Shown here piece after piece: positions 6,723 to 6,950 of a DNA stretch of 6,950 nucleotides. Source of the stretch: JAAYAN01 sp964437215 (lineage in GTDB: Bacteria; Bacteroidota; Ignavibacteria; Ignavibacteriales; Melioribacteraceae); the NCBI GenBank assembly GCA_964437215.1, contig CAYTFZ010000120.1:1-6950 (forward strand). The letters are read 5' to 3'. The position numbers and the translations under genes are program-made. The notes under the pieces were generated by a model. It made no database searches. It worked only from the letters and a program-made list of their open reading frames with translations, and was not told where the DNA came from. How positions within the stretch are numbered: the first letter of the stretch is position 1; every line of letters begins with the position of its first letter.

Positions 6723-6749
6723 AAATATAATTCAGTGTGAATTATATTT
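6723..6749 (-). promoter_or_regulatory. Perfect 12-base inverted repeat: AT-rich terminator or operator
   Basis: AAATATAATTCA (6723-6734) and TGAATTATATTT (6738-6749) are exact reverse complements around GTG. On the minus strand the stem begins 20 bases after the stop of the upstream partial gene and runs into further T's (6722-6720), which suits a rho-independent terminator, although the stem has only one G-C pair. It also ends four bases before the TACTTTTG box and covers where a -33 element would sit, so it could instead be a repressor or activator site. Both roles are possible. Confidence 0.5.
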
Positions 6750-6768
6750 ACAAAAGAGGGTAGTAAAG

Positions 6769-6950
6769 TTATGCAGACTTAATATTAAAAATTCTGGTTT
6801 CAGAATTAAAGTTTGTAATGTTTAGTTCTTTAATAAGATCTTTTACGGTTTTAATTTCGGCTTCAATTAAATAAAGTTTGTGTTTTAAAAGTGCAAGACT
6901 TGTAAACGAAATATCCCGTTTCAATTCCGAGAGTAAAATCTTATTTTTTA
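6769..6950 (-). CDS. C-terminal end of an unidentified helical protein
   Basis: A frame open from the window edge (base 6950) ends at TAA (6771-6769) and gives 59 complete residues with no Met, so the gene starts outside the window. The visible part is rich in Leu, Ile and Lys with a heptad-like run (LLSELKRDISFTSLALLKHK, then LYLIEAEIKTVKDLIKEL), suggesting one long amphipathic helix or coiled coil, followed by a short polar tail ending NIKSA. There is no transmembrane segment and no T9SS tail. It lies upstream of the methyltransferase pair on the same strand with a 78-base gap that contains a possible terminator and promoter, so it is probably a separate transcription unit. I do not recognise the family; that it is a real gene is supported by codon pattern and by the hairpin just after the stop. 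Confidence 0.6.
   Translation of the reverse strand, partial: KNKILLSELKRDISFTSLALLKHKLYLIEAEIKTVKDLIKELNITNFNSETRIFNIKSA

Overview
The window looks like a chromosomal segment of an AT-rich, diderm bacterium of the Bacteroidota/Chlorobiota/Ignavibacteriota group. The best evidence is a complete type IX secretion (T9SS) C-terminal sorting domain with the 'NYPNPFNPSTTIKYSIP' opening on the large central protein; this wording is especially common in Ignavibacteria-like genomes, so I lean that way. The AT-rich start contexts, the lack of strong Shine-Dalgarno sites and one TAnnTTTG promoter-like box agree with the broader group. No RNA gene, insertion sequence, prophage gene or CRISPR array was found.

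Every gene lies on the minus strand, so transcription runs from high to low coordinates. First comes the C-terminal end of an unidentified helical protein (6769-6950, cut by the window edge). A 78-base gap follows, holding a perfect 12-base inverted repeat and a promoter-like box. Next is a tight pair: a class I SAM-dependent methyltransferase of unknown substrate (5980-6690) overlapping by 14 bases a TrmA/RlmD-family 23S rRNA uracil-5-methyltransferase (4563-5993) that keeps its TRAM domain, four Fe-S cysteines and catalytic residues. After a 143-base AT-rich gap comes a 1071-residue secreted mosaic protein (1204-4419). A 390-base gene-free stretch with a rho-independent terminator and two kinds of repeat follows. 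Last is the first 271 residues of a signal-peptide-bearing protein that runs off the window at base 1.

The most interesting item is the 1071-residue protein. From its N terminus it has a signal peptide, a thioester (TQXA-type) domain with the Cys and Gln needed for an internal thioester bond, an Ig-like domain, a DUF11-like domain, a choice-of-anchor A domain, a seven-repeat BNR-like beta-propeller and a T9SS sorting domain. The thioester and choice-of-anchor A modules are best known from Gram-positive surface adhesins, where the anchor is normally a sortase signal; here the terminal module is a T9SS signal. I infer a cell-surface adhesin that may attach covalently to its target. Its sorting domain also carries a GC-rich palindromic insert that looks like a repeat element read in frame.

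The two methyltransferase genes probably form an operon of housekeeping type. Nothing ties them functionally to the adhesin, and the signal-peptide protein after the terminator is probably a separate transcription unit.
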